Below, in pieces: positions 36,730-48,600 of a DNA stretch of 64,000 bases. Every line of letters begins with the position of its first letter. The stretch's first letter is position 1. The stretch lies in NCBI GenBank assembly GCA_035079385.1, contig JAVHKY010000065.1:1514921-1578920 (forward strand), read 5' to 3'. The notes below the pieces were generated by a model. That model was not told the origin of the DNA, searched no databases, and saw only the letters and a list, made by a program, of their open reading frames with translations. The translations under genes were made by a program, and so were the position numbers. Origin of the DNA: Aspidiotus rigidus. Lineage: Eukaryota > Arthropoda > Insecta > Hemiptera > Diaspididae.

Positions 36730-38316
36730 CGTTCTCGTGTTTTGACCCAAAACTCCTCCTCTCACTCGTTCTAGCAGGTTCGTCATATATTTGCACAACT
36801 TTGTTGGTGGCGGACAATTGGTTACGTCACTTCGATTTCCAAAAATAGGTTACTTCCATCTCGATGCAGATGAACACAATTTTGTGACATTCTTGTAACT
36901 TGTAAAGGGTGGGTCGAAAGTCAGGTGACGCTTACCATGGTGGCGCAAAAAGTCAGTTGACACGTAGCAACAATAGCATGCTCGGTGTTACTACTCCAAA
37001 GTACGGTCGGAGAAAAGTGTATGGCGTTCAGTTTCGTTAGAATTCGAAATTGACAGTTCGCGTTTTTTGAATTGTTAAACGCAATGGCAAAGTTCACGAC
37101 TTCCGAGCGTGCGTTTACTTCTTATTTCGCATGCGTGCAAATCGGTAAACCGCACTTTTTCGCTATTTTCAAGAAACGCTGACTTTTGGGCCACCCATGT
37201 GATTTTTCTTAATTGAGGTATACCCCAAGTCACGAAGTGTTATTAAAGTCTGTGTATCTTCTCCCATAATCGGAAATCTTACTGCTTAAGCATATACGTA
37301 CATCAGCACCATTCATCATAACATTCCATTCATTTGCTTCACTTACCAGCTTATCCGTTAACTTGGCGCTCTTCCTCTTTGTTATGTATTTCCTATATCA
37401 AATTTTGATGAAGGTCTTGAGTTTAGCAGGTACAAGATCAACACATTGTGATTACTTTGGCAGCGCGTCGTCGAAAGATTGTCGATGACCGCGACGTACG
37501 TAATGAGCTGAGGATGAGAGTGATAATGATCTTGTATTCCTCTATTTCGCACTGATACCGTACAAGTAAAAATGCAACATGACGTTCACTTCACAACGTG
37601 CTATAAATTTGTATTCATGCCAGCTGAAAACAAAACTGAGACTAAGTGACGAAAAAATTAGTTACGCTTCGTTATTCGCACATTTAAGCACGTCAGATTG
37701 CGAATACGAGCCGCGTTTGTCTCTTATTTCTTGCTGGGTCTTTCGTTTTTCAAACGCGAATCGCGTCACTTTGAGCCCTTTTCCCGGATAAAAAATCGCA
37801 CCTTGACCATTTTCTTAAAGTACTTCAGCGTACATTTTGGAAACGAGAATATTGGTCGTAGTATGGAATATTACATAATTGATAACATTTTAATTGCTAA
37901 TAATATCTTGTTCTATTGTGAACTTATAATTAATTACCTTGTGTAGGCTACTTTCTTAAAAAATGACTTAAACATTATAATTTGCCTTATCTCGTGTGCT
38001 AACAAATGGTCGTTTTTTACACACCTGCTTAGTAATTGTTATTCATTTTCGTAGGTAGAGAAAAACATCATTCGAATATTGTGCTGCCTCGTGCCTTTAG
38101 TCCTAATCATTTTTATCTAATACTTACGTGGAAACACGAAAAAAATCCTAAAATGATTATATGGTACGTCTTTCGGGGGAAGGACTTTTGGAAAAACTTT
38201 ACCAAAAGGCTGGATGAGGTTTGGAAAAATTTTGAGCTCTGAAATCCTCATACACAAAGAGTACCTAAGAAAATGAGATGCCATTACAAGACTGTGATGG
38301 CAGCAGATTCGGCAGC
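36730..38316. other. AT-rich DNA without recognised features
   Basis: No exon, repeat family member or RNA gene recognised on either strand. Confidence 0.4.
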
Positions 38317-38621
38317 GGGGAACGCGCTGTCCCGAGAATTTTTCCAAGTCCCCCCCCCCCCGCCCTCTATCATATTATAAATCTTGGAGCCTGAATTATT
38401 CTGAGTCCCGAAAATGATGGCGTGACAACTTGAACGCGCATTAATTTCGAGGAAGCCGTCGTTTTTCCAAGTCTCCTTCCTGTCATATACAGTATAGCTC
38501 ATTCGTGGAAATTTTTCCAAGTCTCTAGCTCGAGGGTCAAAATTTTTTCAAGTCTTTTTCCCCTCTCCGCGACGTGAAAATTTCCTAAAAGTACCCCCAA
38601 CAAAGGGACAGCGAGTTCCCC
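38317..38621. mobile_element. TIR element, GGGAACC family, copy F (GGGGAACGCGCTGTCCC subtype)
   Basis: Ends ggggaacgcgctgtccc (38317-38333) and gggacagcgagttcccc (38605-38621) are inverted with one mismatch. The interior has 45-bp units in reverse orientation (ttttccaagtcc blocks) and a C-run. Non-coding. Confidence 0.7.
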
Positions 38622-38859
38622 ATAAAAAAAAATTGCTGATAAAAAAAAATAGGAATTTGATTTTTCTATGTAATCGATTATTGATTAATAATCGACATCG
38701 AATAATCGATTATTTTGAAATGGAGATTAAGAGTTGCACTGTTAGTGCCTACCGCAACGTCTCGATGGAGGCTCTTTGCTCGTATTAGAACTCCACCACC
38801 AAAGCGAAGAAGAGGAGAACGACCGACCAAAAAGCTTTAAGGGTCAAATAGAAGGCTAG
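38622..38859. other. AT-rich spacer with ATCGATTATT palindromes
   Basis: Repeated aatcgattatt blocks near 38670-38720 form short palindromes. Nothing else recognised. Confidence 0.45.
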
Positions 38860-39115
38860 GCGCTCTTTGCTTGAGGAATGGAGAGCGTGAACTGCTCAGA
38901 ATGAGCTAGGCTGCGCGCTAATACGCACCGATGAACCGAGACCATGCTCAGCTCCTGACGCAGATGTTAAGCGGCCATGGTTGCTTCAACAAGTACCTTA
39001 TTCATGAGAAGTTGAGGAAACTTGAGCAGGCGACGTGTATGTAGCGCCTACATTCAAAGGCGAGATGATGGACCACAGAATACCTTATTTCAGATTGAGG
39101 CGTGGAAGTGTGAGT
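38860..39115 (+). mobile_element. R1-like LINE 3' fragment, uninterrupted copy
   Basis: Encodes LLTQMLSGHGCFNKYL followed by a diverged DDGPQNTLFQIEAW block, separated by stops and frameshifts. It matches the two halves of the relic at 32990-33183 and 34373-34460 and so marks the unoccupied state of the Penelope insertion site. Confidence 0.5.
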
Positions 39116-39439
39116 GAGGCAAGCTTAGTCGGTCTCTTCAAGAGATCGGGGTCGTCAAAACGCTCGTTCTGAGTAGTCTGAAAGCCACGATGCTAGGTTT
39201 CAAACGAACTGCATTTGCAGAAAGTTGGACATGGAATATGATGGGCAAAGTCAGAAAGAACGCACAAAGTTTTTAGTACAACTGTCTTATTGCAGTAATG
39301 AGATTACAAACGTATAGGTAAGAAAGAGTTTTAAAAATTATAAGGAATATAGAACTTTAGGTACTCCACGGAAATCACATTATCACTGCATTTTTAATGT
39401 AGGCGGACATCATAATATTATAGAACACGGAGTTTTTAG
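39116..39439. other. Spacer without recognised features
   Basis: No exon or known repeat seen. Confidence 0.4.
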
Positions 39440-41730
39440 CGGGGAACCCGCTATCCATTTTGTTAGGAGATTACATCCTCAGAAAACGTCCGCGTCCGCG
39501 AAGTTAGTAACCTAAGGTTAGGTTAGGTTACGGGACTTAGAAGAATTTCAAGTCTCGAGCTATATATAATAGGGGGGGGGGGGACTTGGAAGAATTTTGA
39601 CTTTCGAGCTACCGTCCGCCGTCCATCCAAAAACTTGGAAAAATTTTGAGACTCGAGCTATATATGATAGGAGGGGGACTTAGAAGAATTTCGAGTCTTG
39701 AGCTATATATGATAGAAGGGGGACTTGGAAGAATTTCAAGTCTTGAGATATATAATATGATAGGAGGGGGACTAGGAAGAATTTCGAGTCTTGAGCTATA
39801 TATGATAGAAGGGGGACTTGGAAGAATTTCAAGTCTTGAGATATATATGATAGGAGGGGGACTTGGAAGAATCGTGACTTTCGAGCTATATATGATAGGA
39901 GGGGGACTTAGAAGAATTTCAAGTCTCGAGCTATATATGATAGGAGGGGGACTTAGAAGAATTTCGAGTCTTGAGCTATATATGATAGAAGGGGGACTTA
40001 GAAGAATTTCAAGTCTTGAGATATATATGATAGGAGGGGACTTGGAAGAATCGTGACTTTCGAGCTATATATGATAGGAGGGGGACTTAGAAGAATTTCG
40101 AGTCTTGAGCTATATATGATAGAAGGGGGACTTGGAAGAATTTCAAGTCTCGAGCTATATATAATAGGGGGGGGGGGGACTTGGAAAAATTTTGACTTTC
40201 GAGCTACCGTCCGCCGTCCATCCAAAAACTTGGAAAAATTTTGAAACTCGAGCTATATATGATAGAAGGGGGACTTGGAAGAATTTCAAGTCTTGAGATA
40301 TATATGATAGGAGGGGGACTTGGAAGAATCGTGACTTTCGAGCTATATATGATAGGAGGGGGACTTGGAAGAATCGTGACTTTCGAGCTATATATGATAG
40401 GAGGGGGACTTAGAAGAATTTCAAGTCTCGAGCTATATATGATAGGAGGCGGACTTAGAAGAATTTCGAGTCTTGAGCTATATATGATAGAAGGGGGACT
40501 TGGAAGAATTTCAAGTCTCGAGCTATATATAATAGGGGGGGGGGGACTTGGAAAAATTTTGACTTTCGAGCTACCGTCCGCCGTCCATCCAAAAACTTGG
40601 AAAAATTTTGAAACTCGAGCTATATATGATAGAAGGGGGACTTGGAAGAATTTCAAGTCTTGAGATATATATGATAGGAGGGGGACTTGGAAGAATCGTG
40701 ACTTTCGAGCTATATATGATAGGAGGGGGACTTAGAAGAATTTCGAGTCTCGAGCTATATATGAAAGGAGGGGGACTTGGAAGAATTTCAAGTCTCGAGC
40801 TCTATATGAAAGGAGGGGGACTTGGAAGAATTTCAAGTCTCGAGCTATATATGATAGGAGGGGGACTTAGAAGAATTTCAAGTCTTGAGATATATATGAT
40901 AGGAGGGGACTTGGAAGAATCGTGACTTTCGAGCTATATGATAGGAGGGGGACTTGAAAGAATTTCAAGTCTTGAGCTATATATGATAGAAGGGGGACTT
41001 AGAAGAATTTCAAGTCTTGAGATATATATGATAGGAGGGGACTTGGAAGAATCGTGACTTTCGAGCTATATATGATAGAAGAGGGACTTGGAAGAATTTC
41101 AAGTCTCGAGCTATATATAATAGGGGGGGGGGGGGACTTGGAAAAATTTTGACTTTCGAGCTACCGTCCGCCGTCCATCCAAAAACTTGGAAAAATTTTG
41201 AAACTCGAGCTATATATGATAGGAGGGGGACTAGGAAGAATTTCGAGTCTTGAGCTATATATGATAGAAGGGGGACTTGGAAGAATTTCAAGTCTTGAGA
41301 TATATATGATAGGAGGGGGACTTGGAAGAATCGTGACTTTCGAGCTATATATGATAGGAGGGGGACTTAGAAGAATTTCAAGTCTCGAGCTATATATGAT
41401 AGAAGAGGGACTTGGAAGAATTTCGAGTCTCGAGCTATATATGATAGGAGGGGGACTTAGAAGAATTTCAAGTCTCGAGCTATATATGATAGGAGGGGGA
41501 CTTGGAAGAATTTCGAGCCTCGAACTATATATGATAGGTGGGGGACTTGGAAGAATTGTGACTTCCGAGCTATATATAATAGAAGGGGGACTTGGAAGAA
41601 TTTCGACTCTCGAGCTATATATGATAGGAGGGAATGTAGAATGATAATTTTGATTTGAATTATATGACAAGATTATCAACTCAGTTCCACACCACCTGAG
41701 AGGTCGAGTTAAGGAATTGCGGGTTCCCTG
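39440..41730 (+). repeat. 45-bp satellite array inside a GGGAACC-family TIR element
   Basis: About 45 tandem copies of a 45-bp unit (gagctatatatgataggagg, then gggacttggaagaatttcaagtctc in variants) fill 39540-41640. A unique punctuation block containing taccgtccgccgtccatcc occurs at about 39611, 40204, 40573 and 41162, giving alternating spacings near 590 and 370 bp. The outer ends gggaacccgc (39442-39451) and gcgggttccc (41719-41728) are inverted, as in the dispersed TIR elements that carry the same unit. The unit length is a multiple of three, so both strands show long spurious ORFs. Confidence 0.9.
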
Positions 41731-42056
41731 CTGCCATTGCAACGTCTGCAATGGCTTCTAATTTTTTCTGTCTTTCATAGGCTAAATTAAATTTTGAATA
41801 GTTCTCGAAAATCTCAAAAATTCACGAAAATTTTGCAGCAAAGTCTAAACCACCAAATAGGTTTTATCTATATTGCATGACGGACCAAAGGGAAGAAAGG
41901 TTGCCGTGAATAATAATTTAATAGTGATCGCATCCGTACTAAGATGATACCATGTTACCTGATTCCATAAGAATAAGATCAGAGTCCCCCAAGTATTGAG
42001 TATCAACAATAATTATGATAATACTCGTATAGTGATAATAAGTATAAATCAATAGT
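41731..42056. other. Short unique DNA before the LTR element
   Basis: No exon recognised. Its last bases (acat, 42057-42060) form the left target-site duplication. Confidence 0.5.
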
Positions 42057-42060
42057 ACAT

Positions 42061-42401
42061 TGTAGCGTCTCAGCCCCCGCCCTCGGGGAGAGATGGCACA
42101 GTCAACCACTAACAGCAGTACATTAACCAAGGTGGAAAAAACTTCAGGGATGCCAGGAACTTTAATTAATTTAGTAAAAGGGAAAAGAACCAAAACCCGT
42201 AATTTTAAATCGAACGTAGACCACAATTTTTTGTAACACCAAAGTGCCTACTGCTAGGGACCGTGTATCCCAGTACAAAAGAGAAATTCAGGGTGGCTGG
42301 GCGTAAAAGATAGACCCACCCCTAGTGACATTAACGGCATATGTCACCGACGAAACATTAACTGTAAGATAAATGTCATTGCACTATTTTGAGAATGAAG
42401 A
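42061..42401 (-). repeat. Extra 341-bp copy of the LTR 3' end
   Basis: An exact-length copy of the first 341 plus-strand bases of the LTR sits directly against the outer end of the full 3' LTR. It lies inside the target duplication. It carries the base shared with the 5' LTR (A) where the adjacent full LTR has T at about 42482. Confidence 0.9.
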
Positions 42402-45327
42402 TGTAGCGTCTCAGCCCCCGCCCTCGGGGAGAGATGGCACAGTCAACCACTAACAGCAGTACATTAACCAAGGTGGAAAAATCTTCAGGGATGCCAGGAA
42501 CTTTAATTAATTTAGTAAAAGGGAAAAGAACCAAAACCCGTAATTTTAAATCGAACGTAGACCACAATTTTTTGTAACACCAAAGTGCCTACTGCTAGGG
42601 ACCGTGTATCCCAGTACAAAAGAGAAATTCAGGGTGGCTGGGCGTAAAAGATAGACCCACCCCTAGTGACATTAACGGCATATGTCACCGACGAAACATT
42701 AACTGTAAGATAAATGTCATTGCACTATTTTGAGAATGAAGAGAACACAAATCTCAAACAGACATGGGGTACTTGTATTTTATATATATACGAGTATTGA
42801 ACATTTCACGTATCGGCATACGAATACATTAAAATGAATTAAAATGAATAGAGAATCGATAGGTATGCATTAAGATGAATCCTAAAAATGTAAAATCAAT
42901 ATGAAAATTTCCTTAACTGCTAAACACATAACATGAATCACAGGATTAAAACTTGCGAGAAAGTCATTTTCTCAAAATTTTGATAAAACAGAATAATAGA
43001 ACTTTTGGATAAAATTTGACGATCCAAAACAAAGAGAAAAATAAAATAAAGGAGGAGATTACATCCTGAACTTTTGGAGAGGTTCTCTCTACCAAGAAAA
43101 TATTCGGACCATAAAGACGAGAGAAGAACACTTCTCACAGGCCCAACGATAAGTCTTAAACAGACAGAAATAGTGCTGAGATGTGTTTACAAACAGAAAT
43201 CAGTTCGATACCGACGGGTTCTTCCCGCTCTGGCACCCCAGGAACCTAAAAAAATGAGTACGCTCGCACGGAAAAAATACGTAAAGTATTAAAATAAGTA
43301 ATTGAGTAAAATCAGAAAACAGACATAGCAACGTGGAGCGACTCGTATAAAGAACAACATCTCGCACGGGACAAGTGCAGACCTCGAAGAGCCTGCGAGA
43401 AAGACCTCCACTCGGCCATATGACCGAACAATCTCATTTCGATAAGAGAGATTTCGAAAGAGAAAGAAAAAATTAAAACTCAAAGCAAAATTTCGTGGTC
43501 AAAAATTAAGTCAAAACCTATACACGTAAAATACGTAAAGTAGGAAACGGAAAATACGGTACTCACCGATATAGCGACGATCCGACGATGAACTGTGCAC
43601 AATTCCTCGGGACGCGCTGAAATAAAAATTCAATTAAAGAGTTGGACCACCCTTCCAATTATGAATAAAGGAATGGACTAGACTCATGACTCCTCGCAGA
43701 TTTTTCCCACATAGAAAAAAAATATAAGGCACTTAACTTAGGCAACATAAAATGAAATGCAGAAAGGCTTAAAAAACAGAAGGAAAAAAAAACTGAATAG
43801 ACTATAAATAAAAATTTGGCGGTCAGCTGGTCATGAGTGGCGATAGCAGGTGCTTTCATCCTCGGTGTTGACAGATGGCTTCGTCGTTAGGATCGAGCGA
43901 TGAGCGGCGAATCGAATGATCTTAGGTATGGACCATCGTGCTCCGAAGACCATGGTGATGTTGGTCAACACGACGGTGATTATGATCGGGTTACGTGGTC
44001 ATGTTGGCTGGGGAGGTTGGTCCCCGCGATAAATAACTAGCCCTCCATGGTCATAATTACTCCACAATAACTTTTAGAAACATCACTGACGAAATTAGTA
44101 ATTACCGAACTGGGTCAGCCTACACAAAAAATCTCGTATTTCAAATGAGAGGCGCACTTCTCTATTAATACGAATAAGTTAGGTATGCGAAATTGATACA
44201 AACATACGGACTTTTATAAAATTGACATTATGGAACGGCGCACTTCAGCAAAAATTCGCGTCGTCGGAAACAAAATTTTTCAGAGCTTCGGTTATAGACG
44301 TACTTGGCAATCACAGCCGTTAACGACGAGCTCGATAGAATAAGACGATCACTTCGTCACGACGTATACACACGAGATATCATCGACCGGAGCGTCGAAA
44401 TTCGAGACATAAAAGCTAGTACCGACTCGAGACACCACTAAACAGAGACTCGAATTTCACCCTCGATTCGAACCAGAGACCAGAGACATAGACCCAGTTC
44501 CTCTTCATGTAGCCAGTTCGCGTCAAAGAGATTTCCCATCTCTTCAGAGGAGGAAGAAGCCGCGAAACAGACGTCCAATCATGGAACAGTGCCCCTGTCG
44601 CGATTGGATTTAGTCCGAGAGCTCGACTCCACCCCGACAAATGAACGATCACTTGCCGGAATGAGAGAGACAGAAGCTGCCCGGACGACACTCCATCTCT
44701 GTCTAGCTTTGTCCTAAAAGGGTGAGTACGTCGGAACCTTTACCAGCATTCCAATTGTAGAAAGTAACAATTTTTTGCTTGGAGTCACAGAGAAGAAAGG
44801 ACTAGACGACTCGCGGACGATTTGAACTTACAATGCCCCGATGCTCTGAGTCTATTATATCGCTGGGACACAATACGAAAGGATATGGAAGATTTACAAC
44901 CAGTTGTAAATATGAAAATTCGAAACAAACTCGATATTTTAGAAACTCGCAAATGCTCAGGAATGCCTATCTCGGCATTCAATTTTATTACAGCCTCGTC
45001 ATTTAAAAGACTTAATTAAATGCAGGACGAAGGGAAATTGCTCCAGAATGACGGATACTCCAGCAAAAAATATAACATCCTATTTAGTTTTTATACGATC
45101 AGGTATTGTGTACGCTGTACGTGGGTAACGATTCGACTTCATCGTGCATTGATACACCCTAAAAGAGAAAAGAAGTCGCTCAGTGATTTACAACGCCTAT
45201 CCGGACGGATAGCGAGAAATATAATAATTTCGACCAGGTCGCTTCGCTCGTCCTTCGACATCACAATTGAATAGAACCACCGAAAAAATACGACATCGTC
45301 TAATAGGCGCCACAATGTGACGCAACA
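42402..45327 (-). repeat. 3' LTR (2,926 bp)
   Basis: Same length and sequence as 54059-56984. On the minus strand it starts TGTTGCGTC and ends GACGCTACA (TG...CA). Several short frames are open in it but none looks protein-coding. LTRs of nearly 3 kb are unusually long. Confidence 0.95.
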
Positions 45328-45345
45328 GATGCCCCCTAGGAATTT
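45328..45345 (-). other. Candidate polypurine tract
   Basis: Minus-strand CCTAGGGGGCATC abuts the 3' LTR start. The purine run is short (AGGGGG), so the assignment is tentative. Confidence 0.4.
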
Positions 45346-45628
45346 CGCAAAGTACGCAGAGCTTTGTGGGATTTCTACCCGTTTGTGTCGCGTGATTCTA
45401 GCACTCATCACCAGTGACCGCTAGATGTTCTGTATAACTATATCAAATGGGAAATATTAAATTAATTCTGAAAATGAATGAACAAGTTAAATTTACTAAA
45501 GTACGTAATTCTACCTTAAATACTATGGTCACTCAAACCTCTCCTAATTCGGATTAAGGCCCGGGGTCGTGACTCCCTCAACATCCTCAAATAATCCTGT
45601 CACTTCACAAGATAAGGAACATTCACAC

Positions 45629-48600
45629 TTACTCATCTCGCTTTCTGATTAGAGTGAGCTGCCTAACGTTGGCCATTGCCTCGTGTCCGCTACAAGTATC
45701 ACGGATCAAATATGCATTCGAGCCTATCTTCTTGATGACTAGAAATTCACCATCATATCTTTTGAAAAACTTCTTCGTAAGTCCGTAATACGCTTGCGAC
45801 AACTTGTGCTGGCGAACAGCCACGACATCCCCTTCCTGGTACTGAGTGTATGTTTTCCCAGATATCATGTCATGGTGCACGTCTCGCTCAAAGTCCAGCG
45901 TTTTAAAATTAGCTACGTAGGCCCAAATACGTTCGCGCGGAGATAGATCTTGCGTGATGATGTTTACCCAACTGCGGTACTCCTTGATCGCATTTTGGGC
46001 CATGTAGTCTACTTCGAGGTTGCCGAAATCGACGGAATGTCCAGGAACATGTTTGATCTGGATGTTCTCCTTGCCAAACACGTTCCTGACATCGATGAGC
46101 CTCTCTAACCATTCGTTGTTCTGATACGTGGCGAACTTTTGGTTTGTCTTCGTCAATAGCCCCTCATCAATTAGGTCAGTAAGGTAGGCCGAATCAGTGT
46201 GAATTACTACCTTACTGACCCTGTTCGCATAGGCTACCTGCAGAGCGCTTATAACCGCGTATATCTCTGCCTGATTGTTGTTGACAGCCGGTAACACCAC
46301 TTTCGCAACATTAGCTTTGTGGCTCTGGGCTACCCACACCGCGATCGCTGCAACATGGTAGTTTTTCTGCGATACGGCGCCGTCACAGTAGACGTGCGCC
46401 CAACCTTTGTCATCGTATGGAAATTTAAACGGAGCTGCTTTGCGTTCTAATCGCACGTTTTGAATGCACACGTTCTCTGTTAAAGTCTTAGTCTTATGTT
46501 CGATCAGGACTACTGGATTCGGCACACGAATTTCGACACTCGACATTGGCAGAGGATTCAACTCTGTGATCCCCAAGATTTGGTTCGGGGAGTATCCGTG
46601 GGATTTTGGCATTGCATTCAACGTTTTTTCAATGCGTTTCAGGTCTCGGTACCATCTAGAATGATCATTTCCAGGGTTCTGGTTAGCATTCATACACAGC
46701 CGAATCTTCTCACCTAGATCTCTCATTCCCCTTTCTGCGGGGTTACTCTGAGGAGTATACGCCATGGTGAATTTTGGTTTTATTTGGTGTTCATGGAGAA
46801 ATTCCACCCACTGATTTGAGTTAAACTGCCGAGCATTGTCGGACAGAACTGAATTTATTGGGATATCCAGCGCATCGTAGGTCTCCAACACATGCCCCAT
46901 TGCACGGACAAAACTTTCAGTCTTCACGGACTTGAGTGGGTGATATAGCACGAATCCTGATAGACGATCGATGGCTACAAATACAGCTATTATGCCGCCT
47001 CGTCTAAGGGGTAACGGCCCGAAAATATCTACCGATACTACATCTCCCGGGATCCTCGCTTCAACTCGGCTTCTTCGCGGGTGGATGGGTTTATTCGAAT
47101 TCTTATTGTGCTTGCACACGACGCACCTGCTTAACGTTGCGGCTACGTGCCTTTTCAGGTCTTTATAATAGAACTGCCTTTTTATAAGAGCAGTAGTCTT
47201 CTCAATTCCTGCATGGATATAGAACTCGTGAAAAAAGATGATGATGTCTATAATAGCGTGGGCCGGCACCACTAATAACTGAGCCCCACCTTCGGCAATC
47301 TTGTAAAGTACACCTTCGTCAATGCAAAACTTGGACTGGTTGGCAGTCTTTATCTGACTCATTACTTTGACACAGAAAGGATCTGTATTCTGGTGAGCTC
47401 GTATGTCCTCAAACAGGGTACACAGTAACTCAGGTGCTTCATGGTCAGCTCCCGCTACCGTAGCGCGAATTGCTGTCCACCTTTCCTCAATATTTTCACA
47501 ACTTTCAATCGCTGGGGCCCATTCGTTCTCGAACATGGATTGGATTTCAACGGGTTCGCCCGCAGTAACTTGGGCGATCATTTCAAACTGACGCAACATT
47601 TGGAACGTGCTTTCGAAAGCATTGTTCTCATATCCTTCAGGATCAACATCGAACGAGTTGATGAACGTATACCACTTCGCGCATACTCCATTCACCTCAG
47701 CCAAGTCACGAATTGTACGCAGCAAGGTCAGCGCCTTTGAGCCCAGTTTAATACGGTACCCAAGTAATAAGTCTTTGTACCTTTTCAGAACATAGTAGAT
47801 GGAGTATAGCACTTGAAGTACTTTTGGTTTCCTAACAATCGTGTCTGGGAAGCGGCAGTTCGTCATAGTGATTATATTTACCTGACCGTCCTCCACGCAC
47901 TGAAAAATGCAACCGGTCATCGCATTCTCAACAAAGTGGACTACTAAATAGAAAGGCTCTCCAAACTTGGGTTGTTTGAGCTCGAATTCTCTGAAGAACT
48001 CTTTCTTTAGATTATAATATGCCAGTTCATGGCTTTCATCAGTCTTAATAGGGTTTCCACCTGAGAGCAAATCAAGTAGAGGCGAAACCAGAGATGAATA
48101 CTTTGGTATAAAACGGCTGTACCAGTTAAGGAAACCGACGAGTTGCTGGACAGACCGTTTAGAGGGAAGATGAAACTTTGAGTTCTTAAAGTACTTCTTC
48201 TCAAACTTTGTAAAGAACTCCCCTTTGTCAAAATTCTTTGATATCACTCCGTCAGTGATCGTGTGACCCAGAAACTTCAGCTTAGGTCTAAATAAATGGG
48301 TTTTCTTTAGTGATAGCGTCATGCCTGATTCTAAGACATTACGAACAATTTTCTCGAGCAGGGATATGTGCAGTTCGTAATCGTTCGTCTGTACCTTGAC
48401 GTCATCTACGTATATTTTGACGTTAGTTGCTTCTTCAATTCCTTGGAAAATCACCCCTCGGACCACTCGGTTGAATACCGAACCACTGACCTTGGTGCCA
48501 AACGGTAAGCGCCGGTACTCGTAAGTCTCACCATTTATTTGGATTCCAAGGAACTTACTAGTTTCTTTTCCGAGGGATATTTGTAAGAACCCGTGATTGA

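Noticed and set aside
39646..41751. Long ORFs on both strands (ELYMIGGGL repeats and their antisense)
   Set aside because: The 45-bp satellite unit is a multiple of three and free of stops; reading frames on both strands are an artefact of the array.
43074..45411. ORFs of 60-90 codons inside the LTRs, including a 91-codon frame at 44416-44691
   Set aside because: They repeat in both LTRs because the LTRs are identical; composition and lack of motifs do not suggest proteins.
45328..45628. Possible env-like gene after pol
   Set aside because: Only 300 bp separate the pol stop from the 3' LTR and no frame of useful length exists.
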